Below, piece by piece: positions 13,796 through 26,860 of a stretch of 64,000 nt of DNA. Source of the DNA: Epiperipatus broadwayi (Eukaryota > Onychophora > Udeonychophora > Euonychophora > Peripatidae); assembly GCA_028023455.1 (NCBI GenBank), contig JAQFVV010006271.1, positions 2,806,335-2,870,334 of the forward strand, read 5' to 3'. The notes beneath the pieces are model-generated. The model was not told where the DNA came from. It did no database searches and saw only the letters and a program-made list of their open reading frames with translations. Every line of letters begins with the position of its first letter. Positions within the stretch are counted from its first letter, which is position 1. Position numbers and translations under genes: made by a program.

Positions 13796-15330
13796 TAAAT
13801 TTAAACAACAATAATAAAAAACAATGTTAAAAAGAAAATTAAAATGAAGAAACTTAATATACTTAATAGTTTATCACTCACATTAAACATTAGTAAAGAA
13901 AATTAAAGAACATTTCTAAATAATATATAATCGCAAAAATAATATTACATATATTCCTCTTCTGAGGACAATAAATAATTAGTGATACATTTATCAAAAC
14001 ATTAGAAAAAAATAAAGAGAAATTTTTTTCAATCTTAAAAAAATTAAATAACATTCTTACAAGAGTGAAGTAAAATTAAGTTTGGCAAAAGATTACAATT
14101 GAAAATTGATAATGGCAACCGTAAATATATATATATGAAATTCATAAAATATTTTTCTTTTATTTAAATTTTCTTTAAATCTGAAAAGTTTTTAGTACAC
14201 TTTCAACATTTTAAAATAATATATGTCCTTTTTCTAAAAAATTACAGATCTCAAAAACGTAACTATTTTCAATATTTTCTCTTTATGGCTTAACAGTAAT
14301 ATTTTGTTTCCATTTTTGTATTTTCAAGTCCCTTTTGTGCTTCATCTTTGAAAAATCTTATACTGTTGTAATATATTTTTTTACTAATACCAAATGTAAT
14401 TCAGTTTTCTACATCCACCATTGTACACATCATTGTAGTTTTATACTTATATTTTTTTAGTCTTTATCTTTCTTTAATTATATCAACACGTATGAATTTT
14501 GAAATATATCTAACATTTAACTTCTTAAAAATACAGCTTTTGATAATCCCCCAAAAATTATATTTCATTTTTTATGCTATCGTTATTTATATGCACCACA
14601 AAACATTCCCTTTTTTATTCCAAGCATTTTTATATTACCCTAAGAATTGTAAAATAACGCAATCATCACGATTTATTATCAGTAGTTATTATCCCTTCAT
14701 TGTCATTTTCCTTTTCATCTTTAGAAAAAAAAACAAAAAAACATATATTGTTTTACACTTCAATATTTTTTTAACTTGTTAAATAAATAAATAACAAAAA
14801 AAATATTTTATAATTGATAATTTTCCTTAAAAATATGAATTTGATTAGAAAATATTTTAGTAGTCAATGGTTAAAGGAATTAAGGATTGAAATTAACCTA
14901 TTTCATCAAAAATATACATGCACAACTTAAACTGATAAGGGCTATATATTTCAATACATAAAGAGTTTTGGTTGCACAAATTTGTATTATTTAAAAATGC
15001 AATTTGATGGCAAGAAATAAACCAGGTCAAATATGCAAGTCAAATTTCGATAAACAAATGGACAGCTTTAACTGAGACAATTTCTTAAATTAATAGACAT
15101 CTTCAGCATTTACTAATTGCTTTTATATCTTAATCATTTTTGAGAGTATCTAATTGACATTAAAAAAAGTGTTTAAAAAGAAAATAAGAAACAAGTTTCA
15201 AATAATTTAACAATATTAAACATACTTCCAGTGGTTACTATAAAACCTATTAACTTCTATTAAGTTACACTAAAAAATATTAACATTCTTCTTTCATTTT
15301 GTAATTAAAAAAAAAAAAATTTATGGGATT
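13796..15330 (+). repeat. Duplicated intron unit A, 3' part
   Basis: Resumes the homology with units B and C that broke at 8,225: CAATAATAAAA, AGAAAATTAAAAT, AACATTTCTAAATAATATATAATC, ACACTTTCAACATTTTA near 14,198 against ACACTTTTAACATTTTA in B, and TTTAACAATATTAAACAT near 15,205. It holds no credible exon. Confidence 0.65.
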
Positions 15331-15404
15331 AAACAAAATATTTAATATTTTATGTGTTGTGATGTATTGATAGATGATTGGGCAACACATTTTAATATAA
15401 AAAC

Positions 15405-15660
15405 TCACATTATTAAATATTGATAAATAGCATGGTAATACATGGTCTGTTGATACACACCACCTGATGGCACTGTTTCTATGCTAAAGCACAGAAATAT
15501 GCCATTTACAAGGCCGCTCATATATTTTACAGCCGGTAAACTGTTCAAAGACTCAAGATGTTGAAGTGTCCCCTTCCCCAACATTTCTAGCATGTGAACA
15601 TTATTAGCGATGAGTATGGGACTTTCTCTATACAAATTAGTCTTGACTATTCTACAGCAT
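15405..15660 (-). pseudogene. Unrecognised minus-strand coding fragment
   Basis: An open frame of about 85 codons, continuing upstream of its first Met, with a balanced amino-acid mix unlike the surrounding low-complexity frames (for example NVHMLEMLGKGTLQHLESL, then PSGGVYQQTMYYHAIY). No family recognised. About 70 bp of it, around GGTGGTGTGTATCAACAGACCATGTATTACC (minus strand), matches a plus-strand stretch at 17,186-17,250 whose frame gives LGGVGQQTMYYLIAFM. Two copies in opposite orientation flank the Merlin remnant, so this may be a mobile-element or gene fragment. I see no clear splice sites. It may be a relic of a gene or of an element carrying one. Confidence 0.4.
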
Positions 15661-15779
15661 ATTATATGAAGGTGTCTTTATTTGTAATGACTAAAATTAT
15701 ATTAGAACAGTTTTTTTTGTTTGTTGTTAAATTTATTGTAATATATGTGAGTTTTTCCAAATTCTAACTAATTATAAAA

Positions 15780-16780
15780 TGCCCCGATTTTCGTTCAGAG
15801 GTGTCTAAATGCACTAAATGAGGAGTGTAAATTGTGATTCGGAAAAGTTCATGATAAAAGTCATGCACGTTACGATACTTTATCAAGATCAAACAGTTCA
15901 ATGGCAGATGATCATTGGGCACTGAAATTTGTCGATTTGCCTACTACAGAAGCAGATGCAGTGGCCTTTTTTCAACAGAAAAATATTTTACCCATCCAGA
16001 AGAAATGTGTTTGTGGTTTTTTAATGAAATTGGGGTGTTGTAAAACCACTCAAATGGAGTGCAAATTACGGCATATATCAACGAAGGTGTTCCATTCATT
16101 ATGGAATGTGGTTTGAGGGCTGCTGAGTCACTTTTTTAAAAGTAGTACATCTAATTTATTACTGGAGCCAGGATGAGCTTACAGTCAAGTGTATAGTAGC
16201 TGAATTAGAAATATGCAAAAATGCTGTAAGGAATATGATGACAGCTTTTAGAGAGCTTTGTCAAGAAATCCTTGTTTCTCATCCATGTCACCAAATTTGT
16301 GGTCACGGTATGACAGTGGAAGTCGTCAAGACCATGTGGAGTCAACACAAAAATCACTAGGTCAGAATTCTTCCACAACAATGGATTTTCGGGGGTATCT
16401 GTCACAAGACAGGTGATTGTTTTGTAGAGGCTGTAGCCTCCCATTCTGCCAACATCCTTATGCAATCCATCTGTGAGAACATTAGGCCTGATTCCAGCAT
16501 CTATTCTGATTGTTACAGAAGTTGTGAATTTGAGGCTTCTGGATATCACCACGTTTTAGAGAGTCAATCACAAATACAAATTTTGTAGACCCTGAAACTG
16601 GTGTGCATACTCAGAGAATTGAACACATTTGGGGTTCTCTCAAGTGACAAAACAAGCAAAAACATGGCACATGAAGAGAATATCTTGACAACTATATAGC
16701 AGAATTTCTGTGGAGACATCTAAAAAAAAACAAGACATGTTCTATGCCATTTTAGAAGAGATGAATTTTACTGCAGTGAA
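15780..16780 (+). pseudogene. Merlin-type (IS1016/ISXO2-like) transposase, decayed
   Basis: The plus strand, read across frames, follows the layout of Merlin transposases, DDE enzymes of cut-and-paste DNA transposons related to bacterial IS1016. An N-terminal block LPTTEADAVAFFQQKNILP lies at about 15,937-15,993, followed by a degenerate Cys segment (KKCVCG near 16,000). Then come a block reading AELEICKNAV (16,201-16,230), GHGMTVEVVKTMW where the family usually has the first catalytic Asp, FGGICHKTG, IYSDCYRS (second Asp retained, about 16,508), and FVDPETGVHTQRIEHIW with the final Glu near 16,619. Several frameshifts and stops break it, and the first Asp appears replaced by Val, so it cannot be active. 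Terminal inverted repeats were not found; limits are approximate. The class call is firm, the borders are not. Confidence 0.85.
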
Positions 16781-17159
16781 ATGAAATTTTTTTCTTCTGT
16801 TTTTGATCTTTTTGGCTTGTTGTTTTTAAAACAACCCAAAAAATATATAATTACTAAAATAAATTATTTTTTTATGTATTTATTTATGAATAAAAACTCG
16901 GTAAATGACCAAAAAAAGTTTGTTAACAAAACTATAAAAGGTAAAAAAAAAAGTTTCTTTAAAAAAAAAAAAAAAAGACCTGAATCAAATTCATTTTTTT
17001 AACAAAAAAAAAAAAAAAAAAGCCGAATGTTTTAAAAAGCCAAATCAAAAAAACAAAACAAAACAATTTATTTATTTTTAAAAAAATATACATAAAACTT
17101 GTTAAAAAAAATACAAAAAACCCCAAACATTACAAAATAAAAACAGCCTGGTAATGTTA

Positions 17160-17280
17160 TATCTATATGTTTTTCACTAGCAACAGTGGCATTGGGTGGT
17201 GTGGGTCAACAGACCATGTATTACCTAATAGCATTTATGGATAATTGGAGAAGGGATCAACTACTATCATCTTACATATG
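17160..17280 (+). repeat. Fragment homologous to 15,405-15,660 (opposite strand)
   Basis: GCAACAGTGGCATTGGGTGG then TCAACAGACCATGTATTACC parallels the minus strand near 15,425-15,485. One frame gives ATVALGGVGQQTMYYLIAFM. Too short to name. Confidence 0.5.
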
Positions 17281-17298
17281 TTAAAATATCTATTTGTC

Positions 17299-17323
17299 TA
17301 TATATATATATATATATATATAG

Positions 17324-17361
<38 letters not shown>
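17299..17361. repeat. (TA)n microsatellite with internal GACAA
   Basis: Two TA runs. The left end TGTCTATATA and the mid TATAGACAATAT form a small inverted repeat. It lies on the 3' side of the minus-strand hammerhead repeat. Confidence 0.9.
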
Positions 17362-17362
<1 letters not shown>

Positions 17363-17484
17363 CCATTATATATTAAATTCTTTTTCTAATGCCGATTTTA
17401 ATTTAAAGTTATATATATATATATACTCAATTCCTTTTTAAGTATATAAATCAATATTTAAATATTATATATAAATATTATATA

Positions 17485-17830
17485 ATGAGTTAGAATAGCC
17501 CTTAACAAGCTTTTCCAAATATCCATATGCCCAGACTGGTTTCTAGCTGTTGGCTGTCATCAGTGAGGCTCTAAAATATTTTGTCAGTAGATCTAAAAAT
17601 ACTAAATCAAGCCCAACATTTATCTAATAGTTGAGTATTAAGTAGAAAATCTGAATTTTTCAGACATCTATATGTTTTGAAATCCAGCTATCTAACTTAA
17701 ATGGCTAAATCTGTTAATGTATTAATATATGATGTTTCTGAATTTAATCCAGTCCCATATAGCTATTTAAGTTAGATAGCTGGATTTGAAGACATATAGA
17801 TGTCTGAAAATTTTAGGTTTTTTATTTAAC
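17485..17830 (-). mobile_element. Hammerhead-bearing repeat, subfamily 2, minus copy
   Basis: Contains the ribozyme motif at 17,528-17,569 (minus). It pairs with the plus-strand copy at 17,980-18,278. Shared pieces are AAGCTTTTCCAAAT against ATTTGGAAAAGCTT, the ribozyme, and a segment around TAAGTTAGATAGCTGGATTTGAAGACAT. That segment also occurs inverted inside this copy (17,648-17,705 against 17,762-17,825). It abuts (TA)n tracts on its 3' side. Non-coding. Short hammerhead repeats of this type are known in Penelope-like elements; assignment is by motif only. Confidence 0.6.
17528..17569 (-). ncRNA. Hammerhead ribozyme motif (subfamily 2, minus)
   Basis: Read on the minus strand: GCCTCA, core CTGATGA (17,563-17,557), stem II CAGC/GCTA with loop CAACA and one C-A mismatch, core GAAA (17,543-17,540), a two-base-pair helix III C..G with loop CA, then GTC and TGGG. 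Stem I pairs TGGG with CTCA (one G-U). All invariant core bases are present. Predicted cleavage follows the C at 17,534. Confidence 0.7.
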
Positions 17831-17979
17831 TGTTAACTTAATTCGATAACATTTGTAATACAAGCTCAGTAAATATGTTACATGATATATGACTTGATTT
17901 TATTTCAATTATAGTTTTGGTCTTGAGGCTTTGATAATGATATATTGCAAATGGTGTTCATAGAAGGTATATTTGAACT

Positions 17980-18275
17980 TAGTTCAGTCCCATATGGATA
18001 TTTAAGTTAGATAGTTGGATTTGAAGACATTTAAATATCTAAACATGTCAGATTTTCTACTCAACATTTAACTATTATATAAAAACTGGGCTTTACCTGG
18101 TATTTTTAGATTGAATATCTGAATATCATAATGCTTGACTTATGACAGCCAACTGCTAGAAACCAGTCTGGGGATAGTGAAATTTGGAAAAGCTTGTTAA
18201 AATTGTTCACACTCATTATATAACAACTATAGTACAAGGTTATTAAATTAAGTGAAGAGAGGTATGATTTCCTTG

Positions 18276-18278
<3 letters not shown>
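17980..18278 (+). mobile_element. Hammerhead-bearing repeat, subfamily 2, plus copy
   Basis: Inverted partner of 17,485-17,830, ending beside the long (TA)n at 18,279. Includes TAAGTTAGATAGTTGGATTTGAAGACAT near 18,003 and the decayed ribozyme at 18,133-18,174. Non-coding. Confidence 0.55.
18133..18174 (+). ncRNA. Decayed hammerhead ribozyme motif
   Basis: Core reads CTTATGA (18,139-18,145) in place of CTGATGA, followed by the same 13-nt stem II, GAAA (18,159-18,162), CCAGTC and TGGGGA. Loss of the invariant G5 and a poorly pairing stem I (GCTTGA) predict an inactive ribozyme. Confidence 0.6.

Positions 18279-18357
<79 letters not shown>
18279..18357. repeat. (TA)n microsatellite
   Basis: About 39 TA units immediately 3' of the plus-strand hammerhead repeat. 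Confidence 0.97.
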
Positions 18358-18359
<2 letters not shown>

Positions 18360-18369
18360 CCATTATAAT

Positions 18370-21300
18370 TTAGTCAGTAGCTAAATTTGTAGTAATGTGC
18401 ATGAAAGAAAATGTGGAACAAAAATCATCATCACATTTTAAATAGGAAAGGAAGCTGTAAGGCACCCAAGTTTAAACCCTACAAGATCAAGTTCCAAAAA
18501 CGTAAGACAGAACAAGAGAGTGGGGCAACAGTTATGTTCTTTATTTGTTTGTGCATTGATAAAAAAAGAACTCAAAAAAAATTGTACATACATTTAATTA
18601 TTCAATATTTATTTATTTTTTGTTAAAAAGTAAAGTCATAACACATATATAGGCAGTGTGTGTGTGTAAGATAGTTTGTCATTCTCATCTTTCAAGTATC
18701 AAACTTTCTTCAAAACTAGTCTGCATTTGCTAAATTCTAATATTTTATTTTTATCTGTCTATTTTTGTTTTTCTATGATTATAATTTGGGGTTTGCATGT
18801 TAAGAATTTAATTTTAGATATTAAAACTATAAATTTCTAGAAAGCATTTAGATTATTTTATAGGCCAGTTTTATAAATGATTTGAATAATAAGGTATGTG
18901 TGTACATTGCATACATAAATCTACATTTTTTTAATTATATATTTAAAAAAAATCTGTTAAATTATTTTTATTTATTTTAAAGTTTGTTATGGTGAAGCTT
19001 CTAGCTTTAAAAATTTTCCCATCAGCTTGATAAAAGAAAGCAGCTCAAATTTTAGGTGTTATATTTGTGACAGAGATGTTAAGAAAAAGGATTAAGACAA
19101 TTTTTCCTTCAAAACAAGATTAGTCTGAAAAATCAAGGTAGTGTGATTTTTAAATATGTTTCTAGAGAAAGTTACACTAGGAATCTAATTAAACAAGTTA
19201 GCTAAAAAATAAACTATAAAAACCAGTCTGGGAAAAATCAGGGAAGACTTTTAAAAATATTGAAACTAAAAAGACAAGCGTTTTCAACTCTACAAAAATC
19301 CCAATCTTAAATCATTTTTTTATATATTAAATTTTTTGAAGATTGAAAAGATAAGAATGGCAGGGTAGGCAATTTATATATATGTTGTCTGTTTACCAGA
19401 TCATACAGCCTGCATATCATATAGGAAAGAAAAAAGTCTTGTCTGAATAAAAAGAGAAAAAATATTCTACACCTTTTGACTGACTGAGAGAAATAAGATG
19501 TTTTTTAAATACAAAGAAGAAAACATTCACCTGCATTTGAAGGCAATCAGGAAAATGATTAATCTACTAATAAATATTAAATCATCATGTCCAATTAATT
19601 GTTCCAGTGACTGAGTTTAAACCCAGGCAAATTATGAATGGAAGAACAACTGATATAATCCATTTTATGCTTAACAAGGAAGGGAAGAAACACTGAAGCA
19701 AATAACTTTAGTAGAATCATCAACATCAAATAATTATACACCTCAAGAAAGAGACCATTCCAAAGGGAAAAACATGGAAATTGTTGCTGCAAAAGTATAG
19801 ACATTAACAAGATAAATTTTAATCATTGGAAGTCATTACAAAGAGTAGAAATAGTAATATAAATTTTTATTTTATATATTTTCTTTATGATGTCAGAGAC
19901 TTAGTAAAATTTTAGCAACAGAGTGGCATATTTTTGTTTAAATAACTTTTAAAACAACTAAGATCGATTGAAACCAAGAATTTCTTAATAATGATAAACA
20001 TAAGCTTCATTAATGAATTTATATGTACTAAAATTATGATTGTCTATTAACCTAAAGTTATGAAATGTTATTAATATGTAAAATATTTTTTGTACTTTTA
20101 TTTTTTTTAAAATAATGTTTAGTTATAAGGGGATAAACACACACAGACATGATAATATAACCATACTCACCACATGTATATGATGTTGTAAAAATGTGGA
20201 AAAATAGATAGTATTTAAAAATATTAGATTATTTTTGTTTTGATTTAAAGAATAACAATCTCCAAGCTTAGCGGGAAGGGGGGGAATCAATTTAAAAACT
20301 TCTTTCTGGAAATCTTTTTTCCGATTCAACTAACATTTTTTTTAACCATTCTACTTTACATGTTAGATTATAAAGTATGTGTGCAAAAGAGAGTGTTTAT
20401 TTTTTTTTTAAATGAAATATTTTCTTGTGAAGAGAAAACCTTAGCAAATTTAGTATCCAATTTTATATACAGTATATCTTTGATGTGAAAGGGAGAAGAA
20501 CTTAAAATTAATCTGATGATTGCCATATAATCAATTATTATTGTTATTATAATTCATATAAATTTTCATGTTTATCTATAAACTTTCATGTAGATGTTAG
20601 TAATGCATTAATAAATGTTAAATTGTTTTATTAAATGAGGCATATATATTTCATTGAGAGTATTCTTTATTAGTTGTGATCATTTATCATCAATGGTGAA
20701 GTTTAATTAGTTAAGATCCAATTAGATATACTAAGATTAAATAATAGTTTTGAATTTCTTTAAAAATTAAGTTTTATGATTAGGCTTAGTCCTAAAGCTG
20801 TGGTTGGAACTATTATCATTATCATCATCAGCATCATCATGTTTGAATTAATAAGCTAGATAAATGTTTAAAGGCCATGGTTAAATAAGTGATTTCATGG
20901 TATTTAGTTGACATTCATGAATAATTATAATAACCACCATTCCATCATCTACATCATGCAAGGATGAGCGAATTGCCATCATAAATTAATAGTATAATCT
21001 GAGCTAGGAAAACTTATAAAGATATTGAAATGCATTTATTATGTTAAGACCTAGGGGATGAGGTCTGTCTGATGAATTTTATATACTCCACTTTAGTTTA
21101 AGGATGTTTTTTGTTTACCTAAATGTTAGTGCATACAGTGATATGGGTCTAAAAGCAAAATCCTCATTTTTGTTAGAAATGAAGTATCAAAAAGGGATTC
21201 AAACCTGGTACATGTGAAAAGGTTATAAGATATAACTGTCTAGGTTCAGATAATCTAGTGGCACCCTGCTAGACCATATTCACTTGTTATTTATTTAAAT

Positions 21301-21870
21301 ATGCACTGGACATCAAACCAAGAGATGAAAGTGGGTAAAATCTACTGTTGGATGTATTGAGAAAATATTTTATTTAGTTACCAGTGTACTCACCCACTTG
21401 ATGTTATTTCCTGAGTTGTAATAGTTTCTTCTTAATAATTTGTTTATAGTTTCTACTTGTTTATGGATGATACAGTGGCTGCCTAACTAGGGTTTGAAAT
21501 AGGCCAGACACCCAAAATGACTAGTCTCCAAGCATTATTGTGTCTAATTATTGATATTATGATATATTTAGAAACCTTAAGTAGAAATTGATGAATTGAA
21601 GTAACCAATATTTTTATTGATAATTAATATTTACTTGAGTGTTGAAAGTAATAAATTTCGATGACTATTTACAACTTATGAGTCCCCTTGATATGATTGA
21701 TAACTCAGTCTGATAGTTTGTTAAATAGCTTATACTCATCAAGTTGAATATTTTAATTCTTTTCTCTTTGATATGAAATTTAAGTTACCATTTTTCGTTT
21801 ATTAACTTAGAATATTTGGATTTTTGATATTGTAATATAATAAATTCTTTTTATCTATTTTATTTATGTT
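18370..21870. other. A+T-rich stretch without recognisable gene
   Basis: Only short frames without recognisable domains (for example 71 codons minus at 19,595-19,810). Nothing else supported. Confidence 0.6.
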
Positions 21871-21873
<3 letters not shown>

Positions 21874-21919
<46 letters not shown>

Positions 21920-21931
21920 ATATATGGTTGA

Positions 21932-21965
<34 letters not shown>
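21874..21965. repeat. (TA)n tracts around an inverted TGGTTGATGATA
   Basis: TA runs flank ATATATGGTTGATGATATAT, which recurs inverted as ATATCATCAACCAT at 21,962. The LINE C-terminal fragment ends here, so the tract may be its 3' tail or its insertion site. Confidence 0.85.
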
Positions 21966-21967
<2 letters not shown>

Positions 21968-22535
21968 TCAACCATTATCAATCCACTGCAGGATGAAGAT
22001 CTTTCCAAATTCAATCCATCTTATCCAATATTTATTGTCTCTTCTCCACATTAACACCAAACAATTTCTTATTTCATCCATCCATCTCACATGTGGTCTC
22101 TTTCTGGACCTTTTATAAATTTTTGTAATCTAGTTTAAGATTTCAATTGTACATCAATTATTATCTCATCCAGAAATATGTTCAGCCCAACTACACTTCA
22201 GTCTTTTAATTTTTTCAATAAGATCAGTAACACCTGTTTGTTCTTTTACCCATATACTGCATTTTCAATCTCTTATTGTTACTCCCAACATGCACCTCTC
22301 CATACTTCTTTCAATTCTCTGTATTGTTGTTTTATTAAGTGTCCAAGTCTCATATCCATAAGTAAAAACTGGAAAATCACATTTATGAAAAAAACTGCCG
22401 TTTTAAGCACATAGGAATATTTCCTTTTAGCATCAAGTTATTTCTACTAAATTATTTCAACTAATGATTAATTTCATCCATTATGGTTCCATCTGTATTA
22501 GTAATCTGACCAACATATTTGATAATGAATTTTAT
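21966..22535 (-). pseudogene. RTE-clade LINE, C-terminal part (minus), decayed
   Basis: Read on the minus strand from 22,535, frames give KYVGQITNTDG, FTYGYETWTLNKTTIQRIER, SMERCMLGV and then EQTGVTDLIEKIKRLKCSWA. These are the familiar post-RT segments of RTE-type LINEs (the YLGQ, YG.ETWTL, ER.MLG and LKW.WAGH blocks). Near the 3' end the strand reads ATCTTCATCCTGCAGTGGATTG, resembling the conserved 3' end of these elements. Frameshifts and stops are frequent. The piece is continuous in protein order with the plus-strand part that ends near 24,886, but in opposite orientation, meeting its N-terminal end at about 22,536. Confidence 0.75.
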
Positions 22536-24886
<2,351 letters not shown>

Positions 24887-25190
24887 ACACTGATATTTCG
24901 ACGGACTAGCAACCGCCATTATCAAGGTTAACTTTAGAAAGAAAATCCGTTAGATGTTAAGAAATAACGTGACTGTGTGCGAGATGAGAAATGAGATTCA
25001 AGTTCTGCATTCACAATATGAGGCTTATGAAAATGTTTATTTCCCTCAGTATTTTTATCTATTAATTTTAAGTTAATATTAGATAAAATGAGAGGTTTCC
25101 ACATAGCTGGAATACGTTGTGCTTCATCAGCCCTATTTAAACCAGTAGGTCTCTTTAATATTTCAATTGACTCTCTCATGGTTTTTAAAT
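24887..25190 (-). pseudogene. Penelope-like element 3' fragment (end of GIY-YIG region)
   Basis: An 81-codon minus-strand frame (25,179-24,934) begins MRESIEILKRPTGLNRADEA and continues RIPAMWKPL. This resembles the tail that follows the GIY-YIG nuclease in Penelope-like elements (KRE-IKE-IEI-K then LN-RE-G), and lines up with LKREIKETLMIKLFDSEAIN in the Penelope fragment at 63,056. Downstream on the minus strand lies GGCGG...CCGTCGAAATATC (24,917-24,890), hammerhead-like but with a poor core (TTGATAA). Family call is tentative. Confidence 0.5.
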
Positions 25191-26430
25191 TTCCAAATTA
25201 GCAAATAATCATGCAAACAACTAAACCATTATATGTGATGTGATGTACTGTGGCTTCTCCTTAAACGAAGTCAAGAATACCTGAGCAATTATGACCAGAT
25301 AAACCTGTTAGCCACTTAATTTTCCATTCCACACTCTATGTTTTCCCATATTCTGCACCATCCCATTTCCACAACATAATCTTTGTCAATTCTATAGCCT
25401 TATTATCTAATACCCCCCCCTTATATTTTCCCAAATCCAACATAAAAACCAATAATTCACTTTCTGTATAATCACTTTTTTCATATTTATTCTTCCACAA
25501 CTTCATTATATGTACCCTTTCTGTTTTCAAACATTTACATTTAATTAACAAATGCGTAATATTTTATATCCCTTCCTTACAAAATTTATAAAATAAATCA
25601 CCCATATTTTTCCATTTACATGTATATTCTCTTGTAGCTAAAGATCCCATTCGAGCCTTAAACTATAAACTACTTTCATTACTATTATCATATATTAACT
25701 CACACCTAATATTCTGTTTATTTCTATATATATTTAAACTCTTTTTGCTCTCCATACTATTTCTCCATCTCTCTAACTCCCTATCATTTATTAATAAATC
25801 TATTCTTTTATCCCATTCCTTACTACTATTACACTCAACAATCTTCTTACCACAATCATACCATCTTTTGTACAAATATACTGATATAAATTTTTTATCC
25901 AAATCTTTTGCATATTGCATTACCTTTCTCACCCATCTTGTTACCTGCCCTTTACCCATAACCCAAGTAAATATTATTTTGGCTATTTTTTATTATCCAT
26001 AAACTGCAATCTACCAAATATTTTCATTTTACTTTTTGCATGTCTCATATGAAACTTGACCATCCCATTTCTGCTTGAATTGCTTCCTTTGCTGTCCATA
26101 CATCTACATCCAATGCATGTCTTCCTACTTCCCTTTGAACTTTTTCTAAATAATCTAATACCACTTTACTAACACATAATGCATCATTACCATATGTTAA
26201 CCCTGCTACTACAACTCCCTTCCATATAATTCTAGCTACATCATATTTATTATATGAAAATAATGTTAATTTCTTTATCAATCTCTTTCTTTTCTTTGCT
26301 TCATTTATCAATTTTTTCTCCCATTCATCCAAATAATTTTTCTGGTTACTTAAAATAATCCCAAAATAACTATATCTATTCACCACACTTAACTTAATAT
26401 CTCCCAATAAAAATTCTACATCTTTTTTTT
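25191..26430 (-). pseudogene. LINE C-terminal fragment of a second family (minus)
   Basis: Three consecutive minus-strand frames: 26,407-26,045 (120 codons), 25,959-25,663 (98) and 25,551-25,336 (71). The first reads YSYFGIILSNQKNYLDEWE, then VVAGLTYGNDALCVSK, LEKVQREVGRHALDV, EAIQAEMGWSSF. This is the region after the RT of LINEs found in arthropods and other invertebrates (the LT-GN--L--S, QR-VGR-AL, GW-SFEAR pattern). The last frame opens with THLLIKCKCLKTER, preceded by FYKFCKEG, giving the usual terminal C..C..H..C cluster. The RT domain is absent, so this is a 5'-truncated copy, as is usual for LINEs. No relation in frame to the neighbouring RTE copy. Confidence 0.7.
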
Positions 26431-26481
26431 CCAGTATTAACCATCATTATATTTATATTATATTAAACAATTACAAATATC

Positions 26482-26682
26482 CAGTAACGCCCTCTGTTTA
26501 AAAGTCTATATCTCAATCATAGTGAAAATTTAAGAACGTTTGCTTATTTAAAATTTCATACTCTGAGTTTGAGTTGGATTGTATTTTAATATTTAACATT
26601 GTTTACCTTACAACTTCAAATTGGTATCATTTTGAAGTTCGCTATTATTGAGATATAGAGTTTTAAACAGAGGGCGTTACTG
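26482..26682. mobile_element. Inverted-repeat element (MITE), 201 bp
   Basis: 36-bp ends: 26,482-26,517 starts CAGTAACGCCCTCTGTTTAA and ends TATCTCAAT; 26,647-26,682 is its reverse complement with one indel-scale difference. The flanks also pair (AAACAATTACAAATAT against AATATTAGTAATTGTATA), so the inverted repeat may extend about 40 bp further. CAG...CTG ends suit several DNA-transposon groups (hAT among them), but no target duplication is clear. Interior non-coding. Confidence 0.75.
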
Positions 26683-26699
26683 AATATTAGTAATTGTAT

Positions 26700-26860
26700 A
26701 ATGGTTTATATATATAGTAAAAATGATGGAACTATATTACTAATAAATTCTTAAGATAGCTTAAATGTTAATAAATCAAATATTTTAAAGATGATAATAT
26801 ATGAGAGCCATGAGATGTACTAAATATGAAACATCTAAATACATATAATGCAATTATTAA
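26700..26860. repeat. Repeat shared with 32,120-32,240
   Basis: AAATATTTTAAAGATGATAATATATGAGAGCCATGAGATGTA recurs almost unchanged near 32,188. Extent and class unknown. Confidence 0.6.

Noticed and set aside
25105-25135. GGGCTGATGAAGC on the minus strand as a hammerhead core
   Set aside because: It lies inside the Penelope-like coding frame and lacks stem II and GAAA-GTC in the right spacing.
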